21,686 bases of DNA from positions 1 through 21,686 of the forward strand of contig CAYWMP010000100.1 in the NCBI GenBank assembly GCA_964459445.1, in the 5' to 3' direction. Positions 1-7,165 of this stretch are shown here, in pieces. How positions within the stretch are numbered: the stretch's first letter is position 1; each line of letters begins with the position of its first letter. The notes beneath the pieces are model-generated. The model saw nothing but the letters and a program-made list of their open reading frames with translations, had not been told where the DNA came from and searched no databases. A program made the translations under genes and the position numbers. This DNA comes from CAYWMP01 sp964459445. GTDB taxonomy: Bacteria > Desulfobacterota > DSM-4660 > Desulfatiglandales > HGW-15.

Positions 1-252
1 ATCGACTGCGCATTTATGGGCAAGACTGGCTGCCAGTTCAATGGCGGCAATTGCCATCCCATCGTGGAACAATGTAATGGTTGCCAAAAAGTTTTGGAGA
101 GTCCAGCCGGCAATCATTGCATGGTCTTCCCTGATCCTGCCATCAAATGGCGCTTGGGAACCTGCAGTATGGCGACACACGTGAAGGCTTCAAACGGGAA
201 CAAGAGCGGAAAATTGAATCCATTGAAGGCCTCCAAGCGTCGAGCCCACTAG
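1..252 (+). CDS. PxxKW family cysteine-rich protein (5' end outside window)
   Basis: The reading frame is open from the first base of the window (I-D-C-A-F-M-G-K) and ends at a stop at 250-252, so the gene is cut at its 5' end. The visible 83 residues carry regularly spaced cysteines (CxFNGGxC, EQCNGC, HC, TC), the run PDPAIKW that gives the family its PxxKW name, a CSMATHVK segment, and the family's usual closing NPLKASKR. From memory these small proteins are common in deltaproteobacteria and of unknown function; the cysteine spacing suggests metal or Fe-S binding (inference). The internal ATG at 16 is unlikely to be the start, because the preceding residues also match the family pattern. 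No clear terminator follows the stop. Confidence 0.8.
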   Translation: MDCAFMGKTGCQFNGGNCHPIVEQCNGCQKVLESPAGNHCMVFPDPAIKWRLGTCSMATHVKASNGNKSGKLNPLKASKRRAH

Positions 253-400
253 TTTCACCCTTATCGAATACGCCCCATTGAAAAAGGTCCTCGGCGAACT
301 TTAACCGGCCGCTCCGTGGTTTGTTCGTCCAGGCTAACCCTATCGGTCCGCCTTCTTTTTATCGTGCATCCCTTATTTATGACAAATGTCGCATGTAAAC

Positions 401-438
401 GCACAGAGAAATGTGCATGAATGCACGCTTTTCTGTGC
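401..438. repeat. Long imperfect hairpin
   Basis: The left arm starts GCACAGA and the right arm ends TCTGTGC. Ten consecutive pairs (401-410 with 429-438, one of them G-T) are followed by one mismatch and a further five to six pairs around a small ATGAAT loop. There is no T-run on either side, so it is not a typical intrinsic terminator. It lies about 204-241 bp upstream of the start site predicted from the sigma-54 promoter at 615, so it could be a distal activator site or a 3' processing hairpin of the PxxKW transcript. Confidence 0.5.
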
Positions 439-521
439 TATCAGGCCTAACCTCCCCCATTCTTGAATTTCATCCTGCCTGAAACCAATCCATTTCACTG
501 TTCCCTCCATAGGCCTGAATT

Positions 522-564
522 GGGAATTATGTATTTATTATCAAATACTTGAGACCTAATTCCC
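522..564. promoter_or_regulatory. Compound inverted repeat upstream of the sigma-54 promoter, candidate activator site
   Basis: The outer arms are GGGAATTA (522-529) and TAATTCCC (557-564), both perfect 8-mers. Inside them sit GTATTT (531-536) and AAATAC (543-548). The element lies about 78-120 bp upstream of the start site predicted from the -24/-12 promoter at 615, where enhancer-binding proteins of the NtrC class usually bind. It does not resemble the TGSCCAT operators at 6923-7119, so a different regulator is likely. The function is inferred from position and symmetry only. Confidence 0.35.
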
Positions 565-614
565 CCTTTCTTTGATATTCGTTCATATTAGCAGGAAGGC
601 TGTTGGTGCGTTAT

Positions 615-631
615 TTGGCACAGCAATTGCT
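615..631 (+). promoter_or_regulatory. Sigma-54 (-24/-12) promoter for the Hpt gene
   Basis: The sequence reads TTGGCAC-N5-TTGCT, an exact match to the RpoN consensus, with GG at 617-618 and GC at 629-630 separated by the obligatory 10 bp. The predicted start site is near 642, giving a leader of about 50 nt before the Hpt ATG at 692. Such a promoter needs an AAA+ activator; which one serves it is unknown. Confidence 0.85.
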
Positions 632-691
632 GGGTTATTAGTCTTGCTCCAAAAAACCCGCGAATCAAAAGCATAGTCTTAGAGGATTTTT

Positions 692-1162
692 ATGGAAGAA
701 TTTAACATCAAAGATTTCTTCTCCAGGTTCGATAAGCAAAAGCTGGATAACCTTTTCCTTGAGCTTGAGACCGCCGTAACCAATGATGCGCCCGGTAAAG
801 ATAAAATCATTCAAGAGGCCTTTCGGGAAATTCACTCGCTAAAAGGAATCGCTTCCTATACGCGCTTTCAGACCCTGACAGATCTCCTGCACACCCTCGA
901 AGACGCGCTTGGTGTGATTCTTAGAAATGCCCACCAGATTAAAGAAGTAAAAGATCTAAAAATTTTCGACGCCCTCCTGAAAGGCGCCGACGTTGTCGAT
1001 GCCCTGGCAGCAAGGTATCTGAATAATCCCCATTTTGACCTGAGAGATTCCGACGATATTCTGCGTCTCTACATGGGTACCCTGGCAACAGTTAAGGAAA
1101 TGTCCTCCGATCCCAGCCGATTCTTCGGCTTTATTGCGACCTCGTCTTCACCTCGTGCCTGA
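692..1162 (+). CDS. Stand-alone Hpt (histidine phosphotransfer) domain protein
   Basis: This 156-residue, all-helical-looking soluble protein carries the Hpt signature IHSLKGIA, with the phosphoacceptor His48, Lys51 and Gly52 in their usual places, followed by a second long helix (LTDLLHTLEDAL). Known Hpt domains relay phosphate between receiver domains; no kinase or receiver is attached here. An AGAGGA ribosome site precedes the ATG by six bases, and a perfect sigma-54 promoter lies 61 bp upstream. The gene stands alone and converges on the sugar-kinase gene. The C-terminal 50 residues (about 105-156) are not recognisable. The partners cannot be told from sequence: the nearby two-component pair is a classical His-to-Asp pair that does not need an Hpt step. 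It may instead link to an unseen hybrid kinase or a chemotaxis-like CheA system. Confidence 0.8.
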   Translation: MEEFNIKDFFSRFDKQKLDNLFLELETAVTNDAPGKDKIIQEAFREIHSLKGIASYTRFQTLTDLLHTLEDALGVILRNAHQIKEVKDLKIFDALLKGADVVDALAARYLNNPHFDLRDSDDILRLYMGTLATVKEMSSDPSRFFGFIATSSSPRA

Positions 1163-1238
1163 GTCGTAAATACTCATACAACTATTGACTATCGAGTGTC
1201 CGATCCCGTCAGGGGCAGGGAGCAGCAGACTAATGATC

Positions 1239-2882
1239 CTAGGGATTCACCGCATATCGTCTCTTAAATGCATCGATTTTTTCATGAGGGATTTCGCCCT
1301 TTCCTAAGGCAAACGCTTCACATGCTTTGTGGATGTCCATCAGTTCGTTATCGCCACGGTAAACGTCAGCCTCTTCAGCTACGGGGTCTACTATGCTGGC
1401 TGAACCGCTTTTTAAAAAGGGGTCGATCAGATCCGACCAATCGATTGAGGTTTCCTTGGAATTCAGATAACAATGGGCGGCCCTGACGGCGGCGCCAAGG
1501 GCGGCGCTTTCCTTGACCTCAAAGGAACGGACTTGCGCATTAAACACATTGGCAATAACCCTCAACAATCCCTTGTTCTCCGACCCGCCGGCAGTCACAA
1601 GGATGGTGCTGGGCCGATGCCCCGTCCATTCCGAGTGACGATACATCGCCATGGCCTGGGCTTCAGCTATTGCGCGCACATTTGCCTTTGCATCATCATG
1701 CGCAAGGCCCCCAAAACGCCGCACACCGGGTTCTTGCACCAGGGGCGTAATTTCCGGCATAAAGTACGGCAGCATAATGCGGCCCTGATTACCGGGGGGC
1801 GTTTCCAGCAGCATTTGGGAAAAAACGTCCCAGCTCAGCCTGTAGTTCTTTTTTACTTCTTCCCGGGCCAGGCTGCCGTTCTTGAAGCATATCAGATACA
1901 TATAGCTGCCGTCAGCCGTCCCGAAAATGTGCCCGGACTCTCTTTCGATATTCAGAAGCTCCGTCATACAGCCGAAATAGGTGTCACTGGTTCCCAGGCT
2001 GATCGCGGCCATATCCGGTTTTCCGATCAATCCCAGGCCGACAAGGGTGCAGGGGTTGTCGCCAGAACCGACAACAACTTGTGTGTCCGGTTGTAAACCG
2101 TGTCTGTCGCTGAGACAGGGTGACACCCGGCCGACGAATTTGTCTTCTGTAATGAGCTGGGGCAACCGGCTCTTAAGCCCGGGAGCCGCGGCATTCAGGG
2201 CTTTCTCGCTCCAATTGCCCGCGCGAATATCGGCCAGGTTCGTCCCAAACCCGTCGCCGGCATCCACCGGCGCCACGCGGCCGGTCAAAAGCGACGTAAT
2301 AAAGCTACTGATAAGCGCAACATGAGCCGTATTCATGTACCCCTCAGAGTCTTCTTTCCAGAATTTTCGTATCTGGGGCCCAGCAAATCTTTCAGTCGCT
2401 ATGGAGCCCGTAAGCTGAGATACTGCGGCATTCCCGCCCAAGGTCTTTGTAATTTCCAAACACTCTTTGTGTGTACTGGAATCCATCCATAGGGGGGAAG
2501 TGGGTCTGGAGAAAACATGCCGAGTTTGTTCGGAAAGGGGACTCGAGGGGTCTAAGCGGGACAATACCGGGACAGCTTCTTTGTTGAGGTAAACACTGCC
2601 GTGCTGCTGCGCTGAAACGCCGACAGCCCTGATATGAGCACTCAGCTCCTTTTCCTTGAGCCGAATCAAGGCATCATCCAGAGCGCCGACCCACATTCTG
2701 GGATCTGCGTGAACAACACCGGGCCCATCGGCCACCATAACACCGCCTCGGGTTTCGTAAGACGGATATGTTTCATCGAAATTGATGGAGTCTTTGTAGA
2801 CGACTCCTGATGACGGTTCGAAGGCGAGGGTCGTCAGACTCTGGGTGCTCAAGTCCAATCCCAGAAATAGATCCCCGATCAT
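1239..2882 (-). CDS. FGGY-family carbohydrate kinase, XYLB-type xylulokinase
   Basis: This 547-residue cytoplasmic sugar kinase probably phosphorylates D-xylulose to D-xylulose 5-phosphate with ATP. The N-terminal FGGY half shows the phosphate loop LGLDLSTQ (8-13) and the substrate-side runs AQQHGS (91-96) and WMDSST (132-137). The C-terminal half shows GSGDNP with the likely catalytic base Asp275, SLGTSD (295-300) and the adenine-side AGGSENKG (431-438). Details such as GGVMVADG, LTGSIATERF and the DAGDGFGTN run recall animal and plant XYLB xylulokinases more than the E. coli XylB type; that comparison is from memory. The ATG at 2882 has a GGGAG ribosome site. It is the last gene of the transport operon, 186 bp after the isomerase gene, and that gap holds nothing I recognise. 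The substrate assignment leans on the neighbouring lyxose isomerase. Other ketopentoses or sugars are possible. Confidence 0.85.
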   Translation of the reverse strand: MIGDLFLGLDLSTQSLTTLAFEPSSGVVYKDSINFDETYPSYETRGGVMVADGPGVVHADPRMWVGALDDALIRLKEKELSAHIRAVGVSAQQHGSVYLNKEAVPVLSRLDPSSPLSEQTRHVFSRPTSPLWMDSSTHKECLEITKTLGGNAAVSQLTGSIATERFAGPQIRKFWKEDSEGYMNTAHVALISSFITSLLTGRVAPVDAGDGFGTNLADIRAGNWSEKALNAAAPGLKSRLPQLITEDKFVGRVSPCLSDRHGLQPDTQVVVGSGDNPCTLVGLGLIGKPDMAAISLGTSDTYFGCMTELLNIERESGHIFGTADGSYMYLICFKNGSLAREEVKKNYRLSWDVFSQMLLETPPGNQGRIMLPYFMPEITPLVQEPGVRRFGGLAHDDAKANVRAIAEAQAMAMYRHSEWTGHRPSTILVTAGGSENKGLLRVIANVFNAQVRSFEVKESAALGAAVRAAHCYLNSKETSIDWSDLIDPFLKSGSASIVDPVAEEADVYRGDNELMDIHKACEAFALGKGEIPHEKIDAFKRRYAVNP

Positions 2883-3068
2883 TGAAATCTCCCTGTTTCA
2901 ACGGATCGGCTGCCGGACAAGTATGGCACCGTTGATTGTGCGGGACGTCCTATCCGCAATATATTCCTAACACGGGAATCGGTGCGCTGGTGCAGTTCCC
3001 GCCACGCGCTCAGAGTTGATATTTGCGCCACCGATCTCCTGACACCCTGTGGAAACTGCCTCAAGGCC

Positions 3069-3749
3069 TTACAAAAAGGTCTGATAATCGTTGACGAGGG
3101 GGTACAATGGTTCTTCATCTTCTTCAATTTCTGGAAAGCGACCAAGGGAATCGTAAAACCGATTGTCGGAAGTGTCGTCATTGACCGCACTGACTTCGCC
3201 GACCAGGACCTTACCCTTTCCTTGTTCGCCAAAAAAGCGGTGATACAGAAAGGGCTCCAGGCAAATGCTTTCACCGGGGGTTAGATCGATTTTGCCTCCG
3301 GGTGCAACGGTTTTCTCGATTGCATCGACTCTTACTGTAACCGGTTGATCGGACAAGCGCTCGTCTTCGGTGGATCTATATAGTTCGATAGTCAGGTTGC
3401 CTCCCCCCCGATTGATGATATCCTCCATTTTGTTCCAGTGGAAGTGCAGCGGCGTCTCCTGATTTTCCCGCACAATCATGACCTTTTCGGCATAGCACTT
3501 AGATTTGTCAGGTCGGCGAAAATTCCCGTTTCTGAGGGTAAATAGGATAAGTCCTTTTTTTTCGAAATGTCCCGCTCCGAAATCAGTCAAGTCCCATCCC
3601 AGCATATTTTCAATAATTTCGCCTGCTTTTTGCCTATTTATCCTCCAGTGTTGAAGACTCCAATAGCCCCATCGGGGAAGCTTGAATTTCATCTCCTCGA
3701 AAAAAGCGATTGAATCGTTTATTAGGTGATTGATTTCACTGCGTTTCAT
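3069..3749 (-). CDS. D-lyxose ketol-isomerase (cupin-type)
   Basis: This 226-residue protein matches the D-lyxose isomerase family along its whole length. The N-terminus MKRSEIN, NMLGWDLTDFG (48-58), AEKVMIV, TPLHFHWNKMEDIINRGGGN (100-119), LTPGESI and the closing GRFPEIEEDEEPLY are all family hallmarks. The metal-binding cupin residues are probably His102, His104, Glu109 and His170. The family interconverts D-lyxose and D-xylulose, and some members also D-mannose and D-fructose. It lies between the ABC ATPase and a xylulokinase-type enzyme, which supports a lyxose-to-xylulose-to-xylulose-5-phosphate route. A GAGGAG ribosome site eight bases before the ATG at 3749 supports this start. The 76 bp before it hold only a short direct repeat (GTCACAAA twice). 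Confidence in the family is high; preference for lyxose over mannose is inferred from context. Confidence 0.9.
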   Translation of the reverse strand: MKRSEINHLINDSIAFFEEMKFKLPRWGYWSLQHWRINRQKAGEIIENMLGWDLTDFGAGHFEKKGLILFTLRNGNFRRPDKSKCYAEKVMIVRENQETPLHFHWNKMEDIINRGGGNLTIELYRSTEDERLSDQPVTVRVDAIEKTVAPGGKIDLTPGESICLEPFLYHRFFGEQGKGKVLVGEVSAVNDDTSDNRFYDSLGRFPEIEEDEEPLYPLVNDYQTFL

Positions 3750-3825
3750 GCGAGAACTCCTCTAAGGGTGACCGTTTAGTCACAAAGTCACAAAGAAAAG
3801 ATACAAATTTCAATGCAATATAAGG

Positions 3826-4608
3826 TTATACAGCATAACGGACCGTTTCGGCATTGTCCTTTCCGGCGATGATCAGGCTTGCGATTTCGTCAATGGTTGT
3901 CTTATGTTTTTCTTTTACGGCAATTAGATTTCCTTGAAAAAGAACCACGATTTTATCGGCGATTTCAAACACATCGTGCATCTCATGACTAATAACGATA
4001 ACGGTGACCCCCTCTGATTTCAGATCTAAAATCAGATCCATTACTTGACGCTTCTCCCGAATCCCCAGGGCGGCGGTGGGTTCATCCATAATAATTACAT
4101 CTGCATCCCAGTAAAGTGCGCGACTGATACAAACGGATTGACGTTGTCCGCCGGAAAAAAATCGAATCGGTCGTGTCATGGAAGGAAAATCGACATTCAG
4201 CCGTTTTAGCACTTTTTGGGTTTCTTCGCGCATAAACGCATTATCCAGAATTTTCAAGCCCATGATCCGATTGCACTTTTCTCTTCCTAAAAAAACATTT
4301 TCCGGCGGGGACAGGAGTTCCGCCAGGGATTGATCCTGATACACGGTTTCGATCCCCAGTTTGTTTACCGCCAGAGGATTACCGAGCGGCAGGGGACCCT
4401 CTTTGAAAAAAATTTCGCCGTCAGTGGGTTTGTGAAAACCGGATATCATTTGAATCAAAGTAGACTTCCCGGCGCCGTTAGCGCCAACTAACGCCGTAAC
4501 TTCCGCAGGGAAGATATCAAGGTCCACACGATTAACCGCCGTTAATCCGCCAAACCTTTTGGTTAAATCCCTAATTTTGATAATGGGGTTAGGGTTCTGG
4601 GTGCTCAT
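3826..4608 (-). CDS. Sugar ABC transporter ATP-binding protein, single ABC domain (FrcA-like)
   Basis: This 260-residue ATPase of a sugar importer contains one complete ABC domain: Walker A GANGAGKST (42-50), Q-loop Gln91, signature FSGGQ (151-155), Walker B IIMDE (172-176) and the switch histidine His208. Most RbsA/XylG-type importers use a protein with two fused ABC domains; this one is half that length, like FrcA of fructose importers, and would work as a homodimer or pair with another ABC domain. I chose the ATG at 4608 because GGTGAGGAG lies just before it; an upstream in-frame ATG at 4656 lacks a ribosome site and overlaps the permease gene. The gap to the permease is 34 bp. A second ABC domain of the same family is encoded in this locus, fused to the sensor kinase (7487-9307). 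Confidence 0.9.
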   Translation of the reverse strand: MSTQNPNPIIKIRDLTKRFGGLTAVNRVDLDIFPAEVTALVGANGAGKSTLIQMISGFHKPTDGEIFFKEGPLPLGNPLAVNKLGIETVYQDQSLAELLSPPENVFLGREKCNRIMGLKILDNAFMREETQKVLKRLNVDFPSMTRPIRFFSGGQRQSVCISRALYWDADVIIMDEPTAALGIREKRQVMDLILDLKSEGVTVIVISHEMHDVFEIADKIVVLFQGNLIAVKEKHKTTIDEIASLIIAGKDNAETVRYAV

Positions 4609-4642
4609 GTTCTCCTCACCGGCTTTACGCGAAACAGGGCAT

Positions 4643-5707
4643 TTATTCGTTTTCACTCAGCCTTTGCTGTGACAGTTGATCGATTATGATGCCGACAATG
4701 ATGATAATACCGATAAAGGCATACTGGTAAAAGGGCTGGACGCCGAGTATCACGAGACCGATGGTAATCGTTCCGATGATTAAGGCGCCGAGAATAGTTC
4801 CCTGAATATCGCCCGTACCCCCATAAAGACTCGCACCACCGATGACCACGGCGGCAATTGAGTTCAACATAAGGCCCTCGCCTGCCAGCGGACTTGCACT
4901 GCCGTACCGAAAAACATAGATGATACCCCCCAGAGCGGCGAAAATGGATGCCAGGCAATAGACCTTCAAGAGGTGGGTTTTCACATTGATGCCGGCGCGA
5001 CGGGCAACAACCATGCTGTTGCCGACAGCATAGGTGTGCTTGCCGAATTGGGTCTTCGAAAGAATGATGAACATAAAAATTGTAGCGGCAATTACGACGA
5101 TGGCTACGACAGGAATTAATCTGGTCACATCTCTTAACTGGGAAGGCAAAACGTTTTCAGGCATCTGAAAAAAATTGATCCATTGACCGGGCAGAATGTA
5201 AAAAAGGTGACTGTTGCCAAGGTTCATGACGACATCGGGGAGATTGCCGATAGGGAACCCTCGGCTAATGATTAAGGCGAGTCCGTGTGCTATGCCAAGC
5301 ATCCCCAGGGTGGCAATGAAGGAGGGCACCTTTAGATAAGCAACAAGAAAGCCGTTGATCAATCCTGTGCATATGCCTATCAGCAGAGTGCAAATTATGG
5401 CGAACACAATGCTGATTAGCGGCGATACATTCATAACCGTCAGTGTCTTGATGATCTGAGCCATTGCTATGGCGCATAGACCCATAGTGCGACCGACGGA
5501 AAGGTCTATTCCGCCGGTTGCTATAACAAATGTCATCCCCATTGCCAGCATTAGGACTGATGTTGAAGCAATCATAATGTCCTGAAAATTCTCAAAGCTG
5601 AAGAATCCTCGGCCGGTGAGGGAAAAAAAAGTGAGCAGGCCAAGCAGGAATACCAGGGCCCACCGCTTGAGTAAAAAGGTTTTGACTCTGTGCAGCCCAT
5701 CGTCCAT
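4643..5707 (-). CDS. Sugar ABC transporter permease (RbsC/XylH family)
   Basis: This 354-residue integral inner-membrane protein has about eight to ten hydrophobic helices. The first starts near residue 15. The family hallmark TFVIATGGIDLSVG is at 59-72, a GGIIYVFR run and a GGASLYGGTGDIQGT loop lie in the second half, and it ends with a very hydrophobic helix rich in isoleucine. It forms the translocation channel with the ATPase encoded downstream and receives sugar from the binding protein encoded upstream. An AAAGGA site about 11 bases before the ATG supports the start at 5707. Between it and the binding-protein gene lies a strong hairpin that probably lowers permease expression relative to the binding protein. 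The family is clear; the sugar is not readable from the sequence. Confidence 0.92.
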   Translation of the reverse strand: MDDGLHRVKTFLLKRWALVFLLGLLTFFSLTGRGFFSFENFQDIMIASTSVLMLAMGMTFVIATGGIDLSVGRTMGLCAIAMAQIIKTLTVMNVSPLISIVFAIICTLLIGICTGLINGFLVAYLKVPSFIATLGMLGIAHGLALIISRGFPIGNLPDVVMNLGNSHLFYILPGQWINFFQMPENVLPSQLRDVTRLIPVVAIVVIAATIFMFIILSKTQFGKHTYAVGNSMVVARRAGINVKTHLLKVYCLASIFAALGGIIYVFRYGSASPLAGEGLMLNSIAAVVIGGASLYGGTGDIQGTILGALIIGTITIGLVILGVQPFYQYAFIGIIIIVGIIIDQLSQQRLSENE

Positions 5708-5784
5708 ATCAGAATCCTTTTATTAAATAGCAAGCTTCATATACATCAAATAGATATCAACATCAAATCGAATGCGTTAGAATA

Positions 5785-5826
5785 AAAAGGAGCCATATAC
5801 TTCAGCAGCGAATTATGGCTCCTTTT
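5785..5826 (-). terminator. Intercistronic hairpin with T-run between binding protein and permease
   Basis: Two perfect 13-base arms, AAAAGGAGCCATA (5785-5797) and TATGGCTCCTTTT (5814-5826), enclose a 16-base loop. Read on the minus strand the stem ends in five T's, as in an intrinsic terminator. It sits inside the operon, just after the binding-protein gene, the classical place for a partial terminator or RNA-stabilising stem that lets the binding protein be made in excess. Confidence 0.7.
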
Positions 5827-5854
5827 ACCCATTTAACAAACCATATGATTCATT

Positions 5855-6835
5855 CTATTTATAGATCCACTGATCCATTTCAGGGTTGGTGACATTTTCA
5901 CTTGTAAATAGAACTGTACCAGTTTTGATTGATTTTGGCGGTGTAGCGCCGTCGCGAAGGTATTTTACACCCCATTCAACTGCCGTCTGACCGATTAAAT
6001 AGGGCTTTTGAGCCACGGCCGCCTGCATCCAGCCTTTCTGGAGCATGGTTGCGATCTCCGGTGTTACATCAAAGCCGACGACTTTAATCGCCCCTACCAG
6101 CCCTTTGCTCTTCACAGCCGCCGTGGCCCCCACGCAGGCAAAGATGTTGTTACCATAAATGCCGACGATTTCGGGATGGGCTTTCAATGTAGCTAAGGTT
6201 TGCGCTTGGGCCTTGTCCTGGTCATCATCACAGCTATTGCGACCCACAAGTTCAATTTTCGGATATTGTTTTATGGCCTTGATGAAACCCTCTGACCTTT
6301 CATCTGAGGTACTGACACCTACATGAAACTCTTGCAGATACACTTTGCCCTGCTCATTGATCAGTTTTGCCAGCGCATGTCCGGCCTGCTCTCCCCCGGC
6401 GATATTATCCGTGTTAATCGCCCCAAGCACGAAACTTTCAGGGCCGGACGTATAATCACCGTCACCAATATAAGTATCAGTAGTAAAAACCGGGATTCCT
6501 CGTTCATGCACATCCTTTAATACCGGAATCAACGCTTTTTTATCGACCGGGCAGCCAAACACGAGATCAACACGCCTGGCCGCCATGGCTTTCCACATCG
6601 GGGCTTGGACATCCACGGACCAGGTTCCCGGAATCTGTGAGACTATTTCAACGCTACCCATTTCCTTAGCCTTATCCCTGGCCCCATCTTGAATTTTAAT
6701 CATGAATGGATCCATAATCCCCGCGACATATCCAAAGGTCAAATCTTTGGCGTCACTGCGGTCGGCGGCAAAAGAGAACAGGAAAATGAGAACGATCAAG
6801 CTCACAGCAAAAAAATGAGATTTTGACGATTTCAT
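5855..6835 (-). CDS. Periplasmic sugar-binding protein (RbsB-like, type I fold)
   Basis: This 326-residue secreted protein begins with a basic n-region (MKSSKSHFF) and a strong hydrophobic core (residues 9-23); a likely signal cleavage site is near SDA-K at 29-30. The mature part has the layout of type I periplasmic binding proteins of the RbsB/Peripla_BP_4 family: FGYVAGIMDPFMIKIQDGARDKA, then PVDKKALIPVLKDVHERGIPVFTTD split by shorter spans, NTDNIAGGEQAGHAL, SDERSEGFIKAIKQYP and AVAQKPYLIGQTAVEW. It captures the sugar outside the inner membrane and delivers it to the permease. The ATG has a perfect AGGAGGT ribosome site. It is the first gene of the structural operon and sits directly behind the sigma-54 promoter at 6905-6921, with three operator-like repeats upstream. 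The ligand is inferred as D-lyxose or a related aldose from the isomerase and kinase downstream. Confidence 0.93.
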   Translation of the reverse strand: MKSSKSHFFAVSLIVLIFLFSFAADRSDAKDLTFGYVAGIMDPFMIKIQDGARDKAKEMGSVEIVSQIPGTWSVDVQAPMWKAMAARRVDLVFGCPVDKKALIPVLKDVHERGIPVFTTDTYIGDGDYTSGPESFVLGAINTDNIAGGEQAGHALAKLINEQGKVYLQEFHVGVSTSDERSEGFIKAIKQYPKIELVGRNSCDDDQDKAQAQTLATLKAHPEIVGIYGNNIFACVGATAAVKSKGLVGAIKVVGFDVTPEIATMLQKGWMQAAVAQKPYLIGQTAVEWGVKYLRDGATPPKSIKTGTVLFTSENVTNPEMDQWIYK

Positions 6836-6904
6836 GGCTTACCTCCTTTTGGGTATAAGTTAAGGTTAATGGTTTAGGGTCTGGGGAAGTCATGAATCAT
6901 TTTC

Positions 6905-6921
6905 AGCAAATTTTGTACCAG
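6905..6921 (-). promoter_or_regulatory. Sigma-54 promoter of the sugar transport and catabolic operon
   Basis: On the minus strand it reads CTGGTAC-N5-TTGCT: one deviation (C to T in the -24 box) from the RpoN consensus, with GG and GC separated by exactly 10 bp. The predicted start is near 6894, about 59 nt before the binding-protein ATG. An NtrC-class activator is encoded by the divergently placed part of the same locus (9304-10620) on the same strand. Confidence 0.8.
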
Positions 6922-6922
6922 G

Positions 6923-6942
6923 AGGCAATCCCGTGATGGGCA
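6923..6942. promoter_or_regulatory. Operator-like inverted repeat, copy 1 (promoter-proximal, weakest)
   Basis: This is the third-best match to the 20-bp repeat TGSCCAT-N6-ATGGSCA. The right half-site ATGGGCA is perfect and the left AGGCAAT is weak; 14 of 20 positions equal the copy at 7100-7119 without gaps. It abuts the -24 box, so binding here could compete with RNA polymerase and act as an off-switch. Confidence 0.4.
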
Positions 6943-6956
6943 CATCATATGGTTAG

Positions 6957-6977
6957 TGTCCATCCAGAAATGAGACA
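6957..6977. promoter_or_regulatory. Operator-like inverted repeat, copy 2 (candidate activator site)
   Basis: It begins with half-site TGTCCAT (6957-6963) and, after a spacer of six, ends with ATGAGACA, an ATGGACA-like half-site with one extra base. It lies about 63-83 bp upstream of the predicted start site, the normal range for an NtrC-class activator. The run CCATCC-GAAATG is shared with the reverse strand of the copy at 7100-7119. Confidence 0.55.
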
Positions 6978-7040
6978 GTCTCTGCAAGTTCAAGGAGGGC
7001 GAGAATTCCAACCACAGGAATACATTCAGTATTTTGAGGA

Positions 7041-7069
7041 TTTACCCGCCAGAAGTATGGCGGGTTAAA
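7041..7069. terminator. Hairpin of unclear role, possible bidirectional terminator
   Basis: A 7-bp G+C-rich stem ACCCGCC / GGCGGGT (7044-7050 with 7059-7065) has an 8-base loop and A/T-rich flanks that pair partly (TTT with AAA). There is no long T-run in either direction. It could end the sensor-kinase transcript from the right or act as spacer structure between the operators at 6957 and 7100. Confidence 0.35.
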
Positions 7070-7099
7070 ATTTGAGCCTGACGCTGAAATTGTGAAAAA

Positions 7100-7119
7100 T
7101 GGCCATTTCCGGATGGGCA
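7100..7119. promoter_or_regulatory. Operator-like inverted repeat, copy 3 (distal, most symmetrical)
   Basis: TGGCCAT (7100-7106), six bases, then ATGGGCA (7113-7119) is an almost perfect inverted repeat. It sits about 206-225 bp upstream of the predicted start, in reach for DNA-looping activation. It matches copy 2 in the opposite orientation over nearly its whole length. Confidence 0.55.
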
Positions 7120-7165
7120 CTAGTTAATGAAATCAATTACGAACACAAACTGTTTGGCAGGCAGC

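Larger units (their letters stand above)
253..691. other. 439-bp intergenic region with regulatory features
   Basis: No credible coding sequence was seen on either strand. The stretch holds a long hairpin at 401-438, a compound inverted repeat at 522-564 and a sigma-54 promoter at 615-631, each listed separately. The rest shows no structure that I can name. Confidence 0.6.

Noticed and set aside
381..390. Short palindrome GACAAATGTC as an operator
   Set aside because: Only four paired bases per arm and a single copy; expected by chance in this much sequence.
1473..2096. Plus-strand open frame of 207 codons
   Set aside because: It is antisense to the sugar kinase gene and reflects its codon pattern; no domain and no ribosome site of note.
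2879..3274. Minus-strand open frame between isomerase and kinase genes
   Set aside because: It overlaps the conserved 3' part of the isomerase gene in another frame; the 186-bp gap alone shows no motif or ribosome site for a separate gene.
4609..4656. Longer N-terminus for the ABC ATPase from an ATG at 4656
   Set aside because: No ribosome site there and overlap with the permease gene; the ATG at 4608 has GGTGAGGAG and begins a normal ABC domain.
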